Shown: positions 1 to 8,949 of the stretch, piece by piece | Layout: every line of letters starts with the position of its first letter | How positions within the stretch are numbered: the stretch's first letter is position 1 | From: Mycolicibacterium gadium | GTDB lineage: Bacteria > Actinomycetota > Actinomycetes > Mycobacteriales > Mycobacteriaceae | Length of the DNA stretch: 64,000 nt | Assembly: GCF_010728925.1 (NCBI RefSeq) | Contig: NZ_AP022608.1 | Span: forward strand, 992,001-1,056,000 | Reading direction: 5' to 3' | Program-made: the position numbers and the translations under genes | The notes under the pieces: model-generated | Database searches by the model: none | The model's input: only the letters and a program-made list of their open reading frames with translations | Told to the model about the DNA's origin: nothing

Positions 1-1
1 G

Positions 2-742
2 TCGCGCAAGTACCGGGTCGTCGCGCCCGACCTGCTCGGTCATGGGCAATCCGCGAAGCCGCGCGGCGACTACTCGCTGGGCGCGTTCGCGGTGTGGTTG
101 CGGGACCTGCTCGATGAGTTGGACGTGTCGCGGGCGACGATCATCGGCCAGTCGTTGGGCGGCGGCGTCGCCATGCAGTTCGTCTACCAGCATCCCGACT
201 TCTGCGAGCGGCTGATACTCATCAGCAGCGGCGGCCTGGGACCCGATGTCGGCTGGACGCTTCGCATGCTCTCCGCCCCCGGAGCCGAGTTGATCCTGCC
301 GGTCATCGCGCCGCGCCCGGTGCTCACCGCAGGCAACAAACTGCGCTCGTGGTTGTCCACCGCCGGGATTCAATCACCTCGTGGCGCCGAGATGTGGAGC
401 GCCTATTCCTCGCTGGCAGATGGCGAGACGCGACAGGCCTTCCTGCGGACTCTGCGCTCGGTCGTCGACCACCGCGGTCAAGCGGTGAGCGCGCTGAACC
501 GGCTACACGTGACCGCTGAGATGCCGATGATGGTGATCTGGGGCGACCAGGACCGCATCATTCCCGTCGAGCATGGCTACGCGCTGCACGAAGCACGCGC
601 GGGAAGCCGGCTGGAGGTACTCGCCGGCGTCGGTCACTTCCCTCACGTCGAACGGCCGGGCGAAGTGGTGGATCTGATCGATGACTTCATCGACACCACC
701 GCTCAGCCGACAGACGCGCCGCGCCTGCGCACCAAGCGGTAG
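2..742 (+). CDS. alpha/beta hydrolase, 5'-truncated by window edge
   Basis: The frame is open from the first bases, so the gene begins upstream of the window. The visible part starts in the strand following the oxyanion region (VVAPDLLGHGQSAKP, the usual GHG motif). It then shows the nucleophile elbow GQSLGGG (Ser near base 154), an acid-loop WGDQDRIIP and the catalytic His in GVGHFPHVERP. This is a complete Ser-Asp-His triad of the alpha/beta hydrolase fold, as in haloperoxidase/epoxide-hydrolase/HsaD-like enzymes. The substrate cannot be told from sequence. The last 40 nt overlap the 3' end of the convergent permease gene. Confidence 0.9.
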   Translation, partial: SRKYRVVAPDLLGHGQSAKPRGDYSLGAFAVWLRDLLDELDVSRATIIGQSLGGGVAMQFVYQHPDFCERLILISSGGLGPDVGWTLRMLSAPGAELILPVIAPRPVLTAGNKLRSWLSTAGIQSPRGAEMWSAYSSLADGETRQAFLRTLRSVVDHRGQAVSALNRLHVTAEMPMMVIWGDQDRIIPVEHGYALHEARAGSRLEVLAGVGHFPHVERPGEVVDLIDDFIDTTAQPTDAPRLRTKR

Positions 743-2100
743 CCGCCGTAAAGGACAGCGGCGACCAACAGATTCACGAAATACGCGATATCCGCACCAT
801 GCCATGCATGCGCGATCGGCCCCTGGAACAGCGACGTGTGCATGAACGGGATCGCCGCGGCGTATGCGAGGACAAACACGATCAACGCGGCGACGGCGTT
901 TGGACGGTCGGTCGGTTCCTCTGCGGGGTTGATGCTGGCCCTGCCGCGGATACGCAGCGCCCAGTCGATCACGACGACGGCGACGAACGCGGGAATCCAG
1001 TAGCTGACGATCAACAGCACATCCTGGAAGCGCGTCGCGGTCTCAGCGGCGTGCAGCCATAGCACCAGGGCGAACGCCAGGGCGGCGACGATCAGCGCCG
1101 AAACCGGCCGGCGCACCCTGACCCCGATGGTCTGCAGCGCCAGCGACCCGCTGTAGTCGTTCATCACCCCGGAGCCGATCGAGGCCAGCGCGATAATCAA
1201 CAGCGCCAGCACGCCGAGCAATCCGCCGCCCATCACCGAGTGCACGCCTTCGGCGGTGTGCTCGCTGAGCAGGTCGCCGGCCGCGATCCCAATACCTTGA
1301 ACGAAGATGTACGCCAACACCATCCCGGCGAACGTGAACCCGAATACGCGCACACGCGAGGAACTCACCGGCAGGTAGCGGCTGAAGTCGGCGGCATAGC
1401 TCCCCCACGACACTGCGAGGCTGAACGCGATCGTCACCTCGAGTACGAATGCGCCGACGAGGTCCGCCCCGGAAAGGGCTGCAGGTGTGACGATCTGATG
1501 CCCACCAACAAGTTTCACTGCAAACACGACGAAAGTGACGAACAGCACCACGGTCAGCACCGCCTGCAGTCGGTGGATCAGTTCATAGCCGATGAATCCG
1601 ACGGCGCCCTGCACTCCCAGCACAATCAGCACCGCCATCCAGAACGGGATGCCGAGCAGCACGGCCAAGGCCTCGCCCCCGAACAAAGCGACGAGTGCGT
1701 CCCAAGCGATCGACGACAACCATTGCAGGACAGCGGGAACCACCACCGTTCCGCCGAAGGCCATCCGCGAGTTCGGCAGCTGGCCGGCACCTGTGCGAGG
1801 CCCCCAGGTCGACAAGTAGCCGACGATGAGCGAGCCCAGCACCGTCCCGATCACCATCGCCGCAAGGCCGAGCCAGAACCCCAAGCCGAGGACGATCGCG
1901 AGCGTGCCAGTGAACACCCCGGCCATGTTCACCTGCGGTGCGAACCACACCGTGAAGAGCCGGGCAGGTGTTCCGTACCGCTGATCTTGCGCGATCGGCG
2001 CAATGCCGTGTGTCTCAACCGACAGGTCACCGGCGTGCGCGGGACGCCGACCGCTGAACGTCGACTCCGTCAAGGGGCTCCAAGCGTCCTGCTGCGGCAT
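703..2100 (-). CDS. NCS1-family cytosine/purine permease
   Basis: 465 residues, ATG start, about 12 hydrophobic helices. The motif SWGSYAADFSRYLP is typical of NCS1 nucleobase:cation symporters of the cytosine permease (CodB/purine-cytosine permease) branch. The N-terminal segment GDLSVETHGIAPI followed by the first helix with VWFAPQVNM also fits that family. The protein probably imports cytosine, purine or a related heterocycle; the exact substrate is not predictable. Its 3' end overlaps the hydrolase gene by 40 nt in convergent orientation. It is divergent from the MFS gene, with 93 nt between the starts. Confidence 0.88.
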   Translation of the reverse strand: MPQQDAWSPLTESTFSGRRPAHAGDLSVETHGIAPIAQDQRYGTPARLFTVWFAPQVNMAGVFTGTLAIVLGLGFWLGLAAMVIGTVLGSLIVGYLSTWGPRTGAGQLPNSRMAFGGTVVVPAVLQWLSSIAWDALVALFGGEALAVLLGIPFWMAVLIVLGVQGAVGFIGYELIHRLQAVLTVVLFVTFVVFAVKLVGGHQIVTPAALSGADLVGAFVLEVTIAFSLAVSWGSYAADFSRYLPVSSSRVRVFGFTFAGMVLAYIFVQGIGIAAGDLLSEHTAEGVHSVMGGGLLGVLALLIIALASIGSGVMNDYSGSLALQTIGVRVRRPVSALIVAALAFALVLWLHAAETATRFQDVLLIVSYWIPAFVAVVVIDWALRIRGRASINPAEEPTDRPNAVAALIVFVLAYAAAIPFMHTSLFQGPIAHAWHGADIAYFVNLLVAAVLYGGYRLVRRRGASVG

Positions 2101-2150
2101 GGCGTCATTCGATCACGCCGGGCGACTGTTCGCGCGAATCGGCGTGGGCA

Positions 2151-2156
2151 GATAAT
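2151..2156 (+). promoter_or_regulatory. possible -10 element of the MFS gene
   Basis: GATAAT lies in the divergent intergenic region, 37 nt before the GTG start of the MFS exporter, and differs from TATAAT at one position. No convincing -35 is visible, which is common for mycobacterial promoters. Inferred only from the hexamer and position. Confidence 0.35.
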
Positions 2157-2193
2157 CGGTAGAACGAAGATGTACTAACGATCGGAGCGGTGG

Positions 2194-3663
2194 GTGGTGG
2201 AGACCGAATCGACACGGTCGACCAGCGCCCGCGACGAGCCGCACCGACTGCTGGTCGCCGGGCTCAGCATCGTGGTCCTGACCGTCGCCGTCCTACAGAC
2301 CGCCGTTGTGCCGGTGCTCGGAATCATCGCCGACCAGCTTCACGCGTCCGATGTCGGCGTCAGCTGGGCGGTCACCGCCAACCTGCTGGCCGCGATCGCC
2401 GCGACGCCGTTGATCGGCCGACTCGCCGACCTGCACAGCAAGAAGCTCGTCATGCTGATCGTCCTCGCTGTCGTGTTCCTCGGCTCACTGCTCGCGGCCA
2501 CGACGACCTCGCTGCCGCTGCTCATCGTCGGTCGCGTCCTCCAGGCCGCTTCCTTCGCCCTTTACCCGGTCAGCATCGCGATCCTGCGTGAGGAATTGCC
2601 CCCCGACCGCCTGATGTCGGCGATGGCGGTGCTGTCGGGCACGCTGGGCTTCGGTGGCGGCACCGGTCTCGTGGTGGTGGGACTATTGATGAACGACAAC
2701 GCCGACTATCACCGAGTGTTCTGGCTGACCACCGCGTTCACCGCCATCGTCGTCGTGATCGCGGTGATCGTGGTCCCCTGGCGGCCACGCAGCGTCACCG
2801 GGACGATCGACTGGCTCGGCGCGGTGGGACTCGCGACCGGACTGTCGGCGATCCTGCTGTCGGTCACCCAGGGCCAGTCGTGGGGCTGGACTTCGCCGGC
2901 GACGCTCGGCTGTGCCGCGGGCGGTGTGATCGTGCTCGTCGGCTGGTGGAAGTGGGAACGACGTGCCGAACAACCGCTGGTCTCGACCGACATGTTGATG
3001 CGGCGCCCGATTCTGCTGACGAACCTCGCCACCATTTTCGTCGGGATGGGCCTGTACTTCGCCTTCCTCGGTCTGACACAGTTCGTCCAAATACCCAGGG
3101 AGGCAGCGGGGTACGGATTCGGTGCCACGGTCCTGGAGGCCAGCGTGGTCTTCCTGCTGCCCGGGGCGGTCACGGGCTTCCTCATCGCCTTGTTCAGTGG
3201 CAGGTTCATCGACCGCTTCGGCGCTCGCCCCGTACTCCTCGTCGCAGCCGTCGCGGGCATCGCCGGGTTCCTGTTCATCGCATTCGCGCATTCGCAGGCG
3301 TGGCAGGTCATCGTCGCGGGCGTCTTGGCCAACGCGTACATCAGTCTCGGCTACGGCGCCCTGCCCGCATTGGTTGTCAGCGAGGTCGACGCCAGCGAGA
3401 CCGGCGTCGCCACGAGCATGAACGCGATCGCCCGCACGATCGGGAGTTCGACGGCCGCGGCCCTGGTCGCCGTGCTGCTCAGCCGGCTGGTGGCCGGTAC
3501 GGGTGTGCCGATGGAGAGCAGTTTCTTCGTCATCTTCATCGGCGGCGCCGTGACGGCCGCTCTGGCCATGGTGCTCATCGCGCTGTCGCGTCCGGGAACA
3601 TCGCCGCCGGAATCGCTCGAGGCGCGCTACGAAACCCGCGCCATGAACCACGAGTGGGGCTGA
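2194..3663 (+). CDS. MFS transporter, DHA2 (14-TM) drug-exporter type
   Basis: 489 residues with a GTG start. Hydrophobic segments span about residues 18-475, a length and spacing expected for the 14-helix DHA2 drug:H+ antiporter branch. The loop after helix 2 reads LIGRLADLHSKKLV (MFS motif A, G-x-L-a-D-x-x-x-x-k) and ILREELPPDR follows helix 4. A late half-motif FSGRFIDRFGARP marks the second six-helix half. It probably exports drugs or metabolites through the inner membrane. No regulator gene adjoins it. It faces the SRPBCC gene tail to tail with only 3 nt between the stop codons. Confidence 0.88.
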   Translation: MVETESTRSTSARDEPHRLLVAGLSIVVLTVAVLQTAVVPVLGIIADQLHASDVGVSWAVTANLLAAIAATPLIGRLADLHSKKLVMLIVLAVVFLGSLLAATTTSLPLLIVGRVLQAASFALYPVSIAILREELPPDRLMSAMAVLSGTLGFGGGTGLVVVGLLMNDNADYHRVFWLTTAFTAIVVVIAVIVVPWRPRSVTGTIDWLGAVGLATGLSAILLSVTQGQSWGWTSPATLGCAAGGVIVLVGWWKWERRAEQPLVSTDMLMRRPILLTNLATIFVGMGLYFAFLGLTQFVQIPREAAGYGFGATVLEASVVFLLPGAVTGFLIALFSGRFIDRFGARPVLLVAAVAGIAGFLFIAFAHSQAWQVIVAGVLANAYISLGYGALPALVVSEVDASETGVATSMNAIARTIGSSTAAALVAVLLSRLVAGTGVPMESSFFVIFIGGAVTAALAMVLIALSRPGTSPPESLEARYETRAMNHEWG

Positions 3664-3666
3664 GAA

Positions 3667-4116
3667 CTACCGCAGTGCCGCCAGGTTCGTCACCGATCGG
3701 CGAACGTCGGACTCGAGGACCTTCGCGACCAGATTGCCCACCCTGGTGTTGAGCAGACCGCCGGTGAGGTCGGCGATCACTTGGAACACGGAGCCGGGGA
3801 CGACATCGTCGGAGGGGCCGGGTACCTCCTTCACGCACAGGCGCAGGGCGATGCACACGGCGGGCTTTCCTCTGCCGACCAGCTCGATGGCCTTCGGCTC
3901 GTCGTACCGGGTGACACGCCAGTGGATGACATTGCGGAACCCTTTGACCTTGATCGTCGACGACACCGTTGTGCCGACCTCGACTTGCGTCGGCACCTCG
4001 CTCTTCCAGCCGCCGAAAATGGTCAGCCACTCGTCGAACCTGCTCAGATCCGACGCGAGCTCCCACGCCTTCTCCGGGCTGAGATCGGACGACACCGAGA
4101 CATCCACCGTTGCCAT
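3667..4116 (-). CDS. SRPBCC family protein (START-like lipid/ligand-binding fold)
   Basis: 149 residues from ATG 4116; a longer frame to 4185 has a composition unlike the family. The pattern MATVDVSVSSDLSPEKAWEL...DLSRFDEWL is the standard opening of actinobacterial polyketide-cyclase/SRPBCC proteins, which form a helix-grip cavity for a hydrophobic ligand. GTTVSSTIKVKGF and an N-VIHW strand follow as expected. No catalytic role can be assigned. Such proteins are common as single small genes in mycobacteria. Confidence 0.82.
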   Translation of the reverse strand: MATVDVSVSSDLSPEKAWELASDLSRFDEWLTIFGGWKSEVPTQVEVGTTVSSTIKVKGFRNVIHWRVTRYDEPKAIELVGRGKPAVCIALRLCVKEVPGPSDDVVPGSVFQVIADLTGGLLNTRVGNLVAKVLESDVRRSVTNLAALR

Positions 4117-4413
4117 GCCCTCACCACTACCCGGGCAAGCCACCGGGGTAAACGAGTCATCAGATTTCCCCGACCCCGCGGCCACCGACTGCGAAACTGA
4201 TCATGGGCGCATCCTCGCGACCTCCACAGCCGGCGGCTCAGACCGCCCGGCCGCGCGCCCGCACGCGCGCTTCAGCGGATTCATTCGGTTCCGGGCCCAG
4301 TTGACGAAGGATTCCATTGTCGGAATGTAAATTCGTTGCGGAATCGCTTGCGAAGGTCAGCATGATCGGCGATTGTTTATCCACAGCTTTGGGGGTTTTG
4401 AGGAGGATCCGCT
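4117..4413. other. 297-nt intergenic region upstream of potA
   Basis: This is the shared leader of the divergent SRPBCC and pot genes. It contains a weak inverted pair ATTCC (4311-4315) / GGAAT (4322-4326) directly before a TAAATT hexamer (4328-4333) that could be a -10. The AT content rises towards 4370-4400. I see no convincing ORF; the antisense frame at 4238-4426 lacks coding character. A perfect ribosome-binding site AGGAGG at 4401-4406 ends the region. Confidence 0.4.
4401..4406 (+). promoter_or_regulatory. Shine-Dalgarno AGGAGG for potA CTG start
   Basis: AGGAGG is a full match to the anti-SD sequence and sits 7 nt before CTG 4414. An in-frame TGA at 4399-4401 closes the frame just upstream, so translation must start after it. 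No ATG, GTG or TTG occurs in frame before 4624, which lies past the Walker A motif. The site therefore decides the start. Confidence 0.8.
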
Positions 4414-5622
4414 CTGACCGGCTCACACACCACCGCCGTAGATCAATCGACGGGACAACACGGGGCCGACCGCACCAAGGGCGGTCCGGTCATCGAGATC
4501 GACCATGTCACCAAGCGCTTCTCGGACTACGTAGCGGTCGCCGAGGCGGACTTCTCCATCGCCTCGGGTGAGTTCTTCTCGCTGCTCGGCCCCTCGGGCT
4601 GCGGAAAGACGACGACGCTGCGGATGATCGCGGGATTCGAGAGCCCCACCGAGGGAGCCATTCGGCTCGAGGGGGTCGACGTCTCGCGGGTGCCACCGCA
4701 CAAACGCAACGTCAACACGGTTTTTCAGCACTACGCGCTCTTCCCGCACATGTCCGTGTGGGACAACGTGGCGTACGGACCGCGCAGCCGCAAGATTGAA
4801 AAGGCCCAAGGAAAAGGCGCAGTGCGCAAGCGTGTCGACGAATTGCTCGAGGTCGTCCGCTTGACCGATTTCGCCGAGCGCAGGCCCGCCCAGCTGTCGG
4901 GCGGCCAGCAGCAGCGTGTCGCGCTGGCCCGTGCGCTGGTCAACTACCCGAGCGCACTGCTTCTCGACGAACCGCTGGGCGCGCTCGACCTCAAGCTGCG
5001 GCACGCCATGCAGTTCGAGCTCAAGCGCATCCAGCGCGAGGTCGGGATCACGTTCATCTACGTCACCCACGACCAGGAAGAGGCGCTGACGATGAGTGAC
5101 CGCATCGCGGTCATGAACGCGGGCAACGTCGACCAGATCGGCACGCCGACCGAGATCTACGACCGCCCCTCCACGGTGTTCGTCGCCAGCTTCATCGGAC
5201 AGGCGAACTTGTGGGCGGGCCGCCAGACCGGCCGCACCAACCGCGACTTCGTCGAAGTCGAAGTGCTCGGGACGACGCTGAAGGCCCGCCCCGGTGACAC
5301 GGCGATCGAACCAGGCGGCCACGCGACGCTGATGGTGCGGCCGGAACGAGTCCGGGTATCGGTCGACACGCCGACCGGAGATGTCGCGACCGTGGCCGCG
5401 ACGGTCAAGGATCTGACATTCCAGGGTCCGGTGGTGCGGCTGATGATGGTGGCGCCCGACGATTCGACGATCATCGCTCACGTCGGTCCCGAACAAGACC
5501 TGCCGATGCTGCGGCCCGGCGACGAGGTCCACGTGGCATGGGCACCGGACGCCTCGCTGGTGCTGCCTGCGGCGGACATCCCCACGGCCGAAGATCTCGA
5601 AGAGATGCTCGACGACTCCTGA
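4414..5622 (+). CDS. potA: polyamine-type ABC transporter ATP-binding protein (apparent CTG start)
   Basis: 402 residues if translated from CTG 4414. Walker [10 protein letters not shown] at about 59-67, Q-loop in [11 protein letters not shown], signature LSGGQQQR at about 161-168, Walker B LLLDEP at about 182-187, H-loop in YVTHDQEEA, and a C-terminal TOBE-like region (about 300-402) make this a PotA/CysA-type ATPase of a spermidine/putrescine importer. It heads potA-potD-potB-potC. An ATG-only gene finder would begin at 4624 and lose about 70 residues including Walker A, which cannot be right. The frame between the TGA at 4399 and 4624 has no ATG/GTG/TTG. CTG preceded by AGGAGG is the only plausible initiator unless there is a sequence error. 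Confidence 0.9.
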   Translation: MTGSHTTAVDQSTGQHGADRTKGGPVIEIDHVTKRFSDYVAVAEADFSIASGEFFSLLGPSGCGKTTTLRMIAGFESPTEGAIRLEGVDVSRVPPHKRNVNTVFQHYALFPHMSVWDNVAYGPRSRKIEKAQGKGAVRKRVDELLEVVRLTDFAERRPAQLSGGQQQRVALARALVNYPSALLLDEPLGALDLKLRHAMQFELKRIQREVGITFIYVTHDQEEALTMSDRIAVMNAGNVDQIGTPTEIYDRPSTVFVASFIGQANLWAGRQTGRTNRDFVEVEVLGTTLKARPGDTAIEPGGHATLMVRPERVRVSVDTPTGDVATVAATVKDLTFQGPVVRLMMVAPDDSTIIAHVGPEQDLPMLRPGDEVHVAWAPDASLVLPAADIPTAEDLEEMLDDS

Positions 5623-5678
5623 TCGCCCGTTTTCGTTCGCCCGTCCCCTCTTTCCCATCGACGAAAGGCACAGTCGCC

Positions 5679-6866
5679 ATGCCATCCACGAACATCGACC
5701 TCGAACTGGCCGCTCGGCTCGCCGCCAACAGGACCTCCCGTCGGCGGTTCATCGGCGGCGGTGCCGCGGCCGCCGCCGCGCTGGCTCTCGGTCCGTCCTT
5801 CCTCGCCGCCTGTAGCTCGGACGGCGGCGGATCGGGCGAGACTTCAGCACAGAACGGTGGCCCGGCCAGCGGCACGTTGCGGGTTTCGAACTGGCCGCTG
5901 TACATGGCCGACGGTTTCGTCGCCGCCTTCCAGACCGCGTCCGGCATCACGGTGGACTACAAGGAAGACTTCAACGACAACGAGCAGTGGTTCGCCAAGA
6001 ACAAGGAACCGTTGTCGCGCAAGCAGGACATCGGTGCTGACCTCGCGGTGCCGACCACGTTCATGGCGGTGCGCCTGCACCAGCTCGGTTGGCTGAATGA
6101 CATCAGCGATGCCGGGTGGTCCAACAAGAAGAACCTGCGTCCGGATCTGCTCGAGGCGAGCGTCGACCCGGAGCGAAAGTTCAGCGCGCCCTACATGTCC
6201 GGCCTCGTCGGTCTCGCCTACAACCGTGCGGCGACCGGTCGGGACATCTCAAAGATCGACGATCTGTGGGACCCGGCGTTCAAGGGCCGTGTCAGCTTGT
6301 TCTCGGACGCCCAGGACGGCCTCGGCATGCTGATGCTCTCGCAAGGCAATTCCCCCGAGGACCCCAGCACCGAGGCGGTGCAGAAGGCCGTTGACCTCGT
6401 CCGTGAGCAGAAGGACAAGGGACAGATCCGCCGCTTCACGGGCAACGATTACGCCGATGACCTCGCGGCGGGCAACATCGCTGTCGCACAGGCCTATTCG
6501 GGTGACGTGGTCCAGCTGCAGGCCGACAACCCCGATCTGCAATTCGTGGTTCCGGAGTCGGGTGCGACGACGTTCGTCGACACCATGGTGATCCCCTACA
6601 CCACGAAGAACCAAAGCGCTGCCGAGGCGTGGATCAACTACATCTACGACCGCGCGAACTACGCCAAGCTGGTGTCCTTCGTGCAGTACGTCCCCGTCTT
6701 GTCGGATATGACCGAGGAACTCGAGAAGGTCGATCCCGCCGCGGCGAGCAACCCGCTGATCAACCCGTCGAAGGAGACCCTGGAGAAGTCGAAGGGCTGG
6801 GCCGCGCTGACGGACGAGCAGACCCTCGAGTACAACACGTTGTACGCAGCAGTCACCGGCGGCTGA
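5679..6866 (+). CDS. potD: polyamine-type ABC transporter substrate-binding lipoprotein (Tat signal)
   Basis: 395 residues from ATG 5679, preceded by GAAAGG. The N-terminus carries a twin-arginine motif SRRRFIGG (residues 20-27), a hydrophobic Ala-rich stretch and a lipobox LAAC (Cys45), predicting export folded via Tat and lipid anchoring. Mature sequence TLRVSNWPLYMADGFV and DLAVPTTFMA matches PotD/PotF periplasmic spermidine/putrescine-binding proteins. A longer upstream frame overlapping potA is not supported. It is the second gene of the pot operon, 56 nt after potA and 4 nt before potB. Confidence 0.9.
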   Translation: MPSTNIDLELAARLAANRTSRRRFIGGGAAAAAALALGPSFLAACSSDGGGSGETSAQNGGPASGTLRVSNWPLYMADGFVAAFQTASGITVDYKEDFNDNEQWFAKNKEPLSRKQDIGADLAVPTTFMAVRLHQLGWLNDISDAGWSNKKNLRPDLLEASVDPERKFSAPYMSGLVGLAYNRAATGRDISKIDDLWDPAFKGRVSLFSDAQDGLGMLMLSQGNSPEDPSTEAVQKAVDLVREQKDKGQIRRFTGNDYADDLAAGNIAVAQAYSGDVVQLQADNPDLQFVVPESGATTFVDTMVIPYTTKNQSAAEAWINYIYDRANYAKLVSFVQYVPVLSDMTEELEKVDPAAASNPLINPSKETLEKSKGWAALTDEQTLEYNTLYAAVTGG

Positions 6867-6870
6867 CCGG

Positions 6871-7746
6871 ATGGCGGGTGTAGCCACCAGCGGTCGGCAG
6901 CGGAGCAAGATCGCTCCGTATTTGATGGTCCTGCCGGCGCTCGTGTACCTCGGAATTTTCTTCGTGGTGCCGTTTTTCACGCTGGCGCAGACGTCGTTGT
7001 CGTCGTCGGGCGGTTCGGTGTACATGCCCACGCTCGAATTCGCGTGGGACTTCAACAACTACTTCGAAGCGTTCAGCCTGTACCGCGACCAGATTCTGCG
7101 GTCGTTCGGTTATGCCTTGGCGGCTACCCTGCTGTGTCTGGTGCTGGCCTTTCCGCTGGCCTACGTCATCGCGTTCAAGGCGGGGCGGTTCAAGAACCTG
7201 ATCCTCGGTCTGGTGATCCTGCCGTTCTTCGTGACGTTCCTGATCCGCACCATCGCATGGAAGACGATCCTGGCTGACGAGGGCTGGCTGGTCCAGACGC
7301 TCGGCACCATCGGACTGCTGCCGGAGGAGGGCCGGCTGCTGTCCACCAGCTGGGCGGTGATCGGCGGACTCACCTACAACTGGATCATCTTCATGATCCT
7401 GCCGCTCTACGTCAGCCTCGAGAAGATCGATCCGCGGCTGATCGAGGCATCCAAGGATCTTTACTCGTCGAACGTCCGTAGTTTCACGAAAGTCATTCTG
7501 CCGCTGTCGATGCCGGGCGTGCTGGCGGGAAGCATGTTGGTCTTCATCCCGTCGGTCGGCGACTTCATCAACGCCGACTACCTGGGGAGTACGCAGACCA
7601 CGATGATCGGCAACGTCATCCAGAAGCAGTTCCTGGTCGTCAAGGACTACCCTGCCGCGGCGGCGCTGAGCCTGGTGTTGATGCTCATCATTCTGGGTGG
7701 AGTGCTGATGTACACGCGGGCGATGGGCACGGAGGATCTCGTATGA
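6871..7746 (+). CDS. potB: polyamine-type ABC transporter permease
   Basis: 291 residues, six predicted membrane helices. The cytoplasmic EAA loop reads IDPRLIEASKDLYSSN, the PotB variant of the ATPase-docking motif. PYLMVLPALVYLGIFFVVPF is the usual first helix of this family. It should form the membrane channel together with PotC. The ATG overlaps nothing upstream (4 nt after potD), while its TGA overlaps the potC ATG (ATGA), implying translational coupling. Confidence 0.92.
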   Translation: MAGVATSGRQRSKIAPYLMVLPALVYLGIFFVVPFFTLAQTSLSSSGGSVYMPTLEFAWDFNNYFEAFSLYRDQILRSFGYALAATLLCLVLAFPLAYVIAFKAGRFKNLILGLVILPFFVTFLIRTIAWKTILADEGWLVQTLGTIGLLPEEGRLLSTSWAVIGGLTYNWIIFMILPLYVSLEKIDPRLIEASKDLYSSNVRSFTKVILPLSMPGVLAGSMLVFIPSVGDFINADYLGSTQTTMIGNVIQKQFLVVKDYPAAAALSLVLMLIILGGVLMYTRAMGTEDLV

Positions 7747-8588
7747 CGCTCGCCGCGATGGAGTCGGCCACCAGCCCGAGACCGGCGAAGACGGTCAAGG
7801 GCAATCCGCGGTGGGGCGACGTCCTGCTCCGGGTGGTCGCCGGATTGGTGCTGCTCTACCTTTTCCTGCCGATCTTCGTGATCATCCTGTTCTCGTTCAA
7901 CAAACCCGCAGGCAAGTTCAACTACACCTGGCAGGGATTCACGCTGGACAACTGGGCGGACCCGTTCAAGTATCCGCCGCTGACCGAAGCGCTGATCCTG
8001 AGTCTCGAGGTCGCGGCCATCTCGACCGCGGTCGCGTTGGTGCTTGGAACCCTGGTGGCGATCGCACTGGTTCGGCAACGGTGGCGCGGGCAAAGGGCCG
8101 TCGACACCTTCCTGATCCTTCCGCTGACCGCTCCGGAAGTCGTGATGGGTGCCGCGCTGCTGACGCTGTTCCTTGACTTCGGCTGGGCCGCGGGATACGC
8201 GACGATCCTGATTGCACACATCGCCTTCGAGGTCAGCTTCATCGCGATGACCGTGCGAGCGCGGGTCCGTGGCTTTGATTGGACCCTGGAGGACGCGTCG
8301 ATGGACCTCGGCGCCAGCCCCTTGCGCACGTTCTTCAAAGTGACGTTGCCGCTCATCATTCCGGGCATCGTTGCGGCGGCGATGTTGTCGTTCGCGCTGT
8401 CGCTGGACGACTTCATCATCACGTATTTCGTCAGCGGATCCACGGTGACGTATCCGTTGTATGTGAATGCGGCGGTCAAGGCTGCGGTGCCGCCTCAGAT
8501 CAACGTGCTCGCCACCGCGATCCTGGTGATCAGCCTCATTCTGCTGGCAGCAGGAACACTGCTGCGGCGCAAGAGGTTCGAGGGCTGA
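7743..8588 (+). CDS. potC: polyamine-type ABC transporter permease
   Basis: 281 residues with six helices. The N-terminal helix LLYLFLPIFVIILFSFNKP and the EAA loop TLEDASMDLGASPLRTF are diagnostic of PotC/PotI permeases. Starts inside the potB stop (ATGA). Last gene of the operon: its TGA (8586-8588) abuts the stop codon of the convergent gene at 8589 with no intervening base. Any transcription terminator must lie inside the neighbour. Confidence 0.92.
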   Translation: MTLAAMESATSPRPAKTVKGNPRWGDVLLRVVAGLVLLYLFLPIFVIILFSFNKPAGKFNYTWQGFTLDNWADPFKYPPLTEALILSLEVAAISTAVALVLGTLVAIALVRQRWRGQRAVDTFLILPLTAPEVVMGAALLTLFLDFGWAAGYATILIAHIAFEVSFIAMTVRARVRGFDWTLEDASMDLGASPLRTFFKVTLPLIIPGIVAAAMLSFALSLDDFIITYFVSGSTVTYPLYVNAAVKAAVPPQINVLATAILVISLILLAAGTLLRRKRFEG

Positions 8589-8936
8589 CTAGAGCTTGAC
8601 GGCCACCGACACGCGGCCCTTGGCATCGCGGCTGGCGACGGCGTGACCGGTGCGGTCATTTCCGTCGAACTTCACCAGGGTGATGGGGCCACCGTCGCCG
8701 AGGAAGTTGCGCCACCACGTCTTGTTGTCCGGTGACATCACGTTGATGACGACCCCGTCGTCAGTGCGTCGATAGCCGATCGGGGTTTCGATGGTCTTGC
8801 CGGAGCGTCGTCCGACATAGCGGATGTTGATCATTCCGCGCCGCACCACCGGGCCGATTAGCGGCGCATCGATGAGCGCGACGAACATCTTGTTCATGAC
8901 GCCGACGATCGGTGAACCGTAAAATCCGCTTGCCAT
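8589..8936 (-). CDS. deazaflavin (F420)-dependent nitroreductase-family protein
   Basis: 115 residues. RYVGRRSGKTIETPIGYRRT followed by DNKTWWRNF is the split beta-barrel signature of the mycobacterial Ddn/F420H2-dependent quinone reductase-like group (DUF385). The length is short for Ddn (about 150) but normal for small paralogues. It probably binds F420 or a related flavin; whether it reduces quinones or is a binding protein is unknown. 13 nt separate it from the end of the EamA gene, so the two could be co-transcribed. Confidence 0.72.
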   Translation of the reverse strand: MASGFYGSPIVGVMNKMFVALIDAPLIGPVVRRGMINIRYVGRRSGKTIETPIGYRRTDDGVVINVMSPDNKTWWRNFLGDGGPITLVKFDGNDRTGHAVASRDAKGRVSVAVKL

Positions 8937-8949
8937 ACGACGAGCGTAG

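Noticed and set aside
1240..2178. 312-codon open frame opposite the permease
   Set aside because: It is antisense to an intact NCS1 permease; composition (His/Arg/Gln-rich) is a GC-rich shadow with no recognisable domain.
4238..4426. 62-codon antisense frame upstream of potA
   Set aside because: No RBS, no recognisable domain, and it overlaps the pot leader and RBS.
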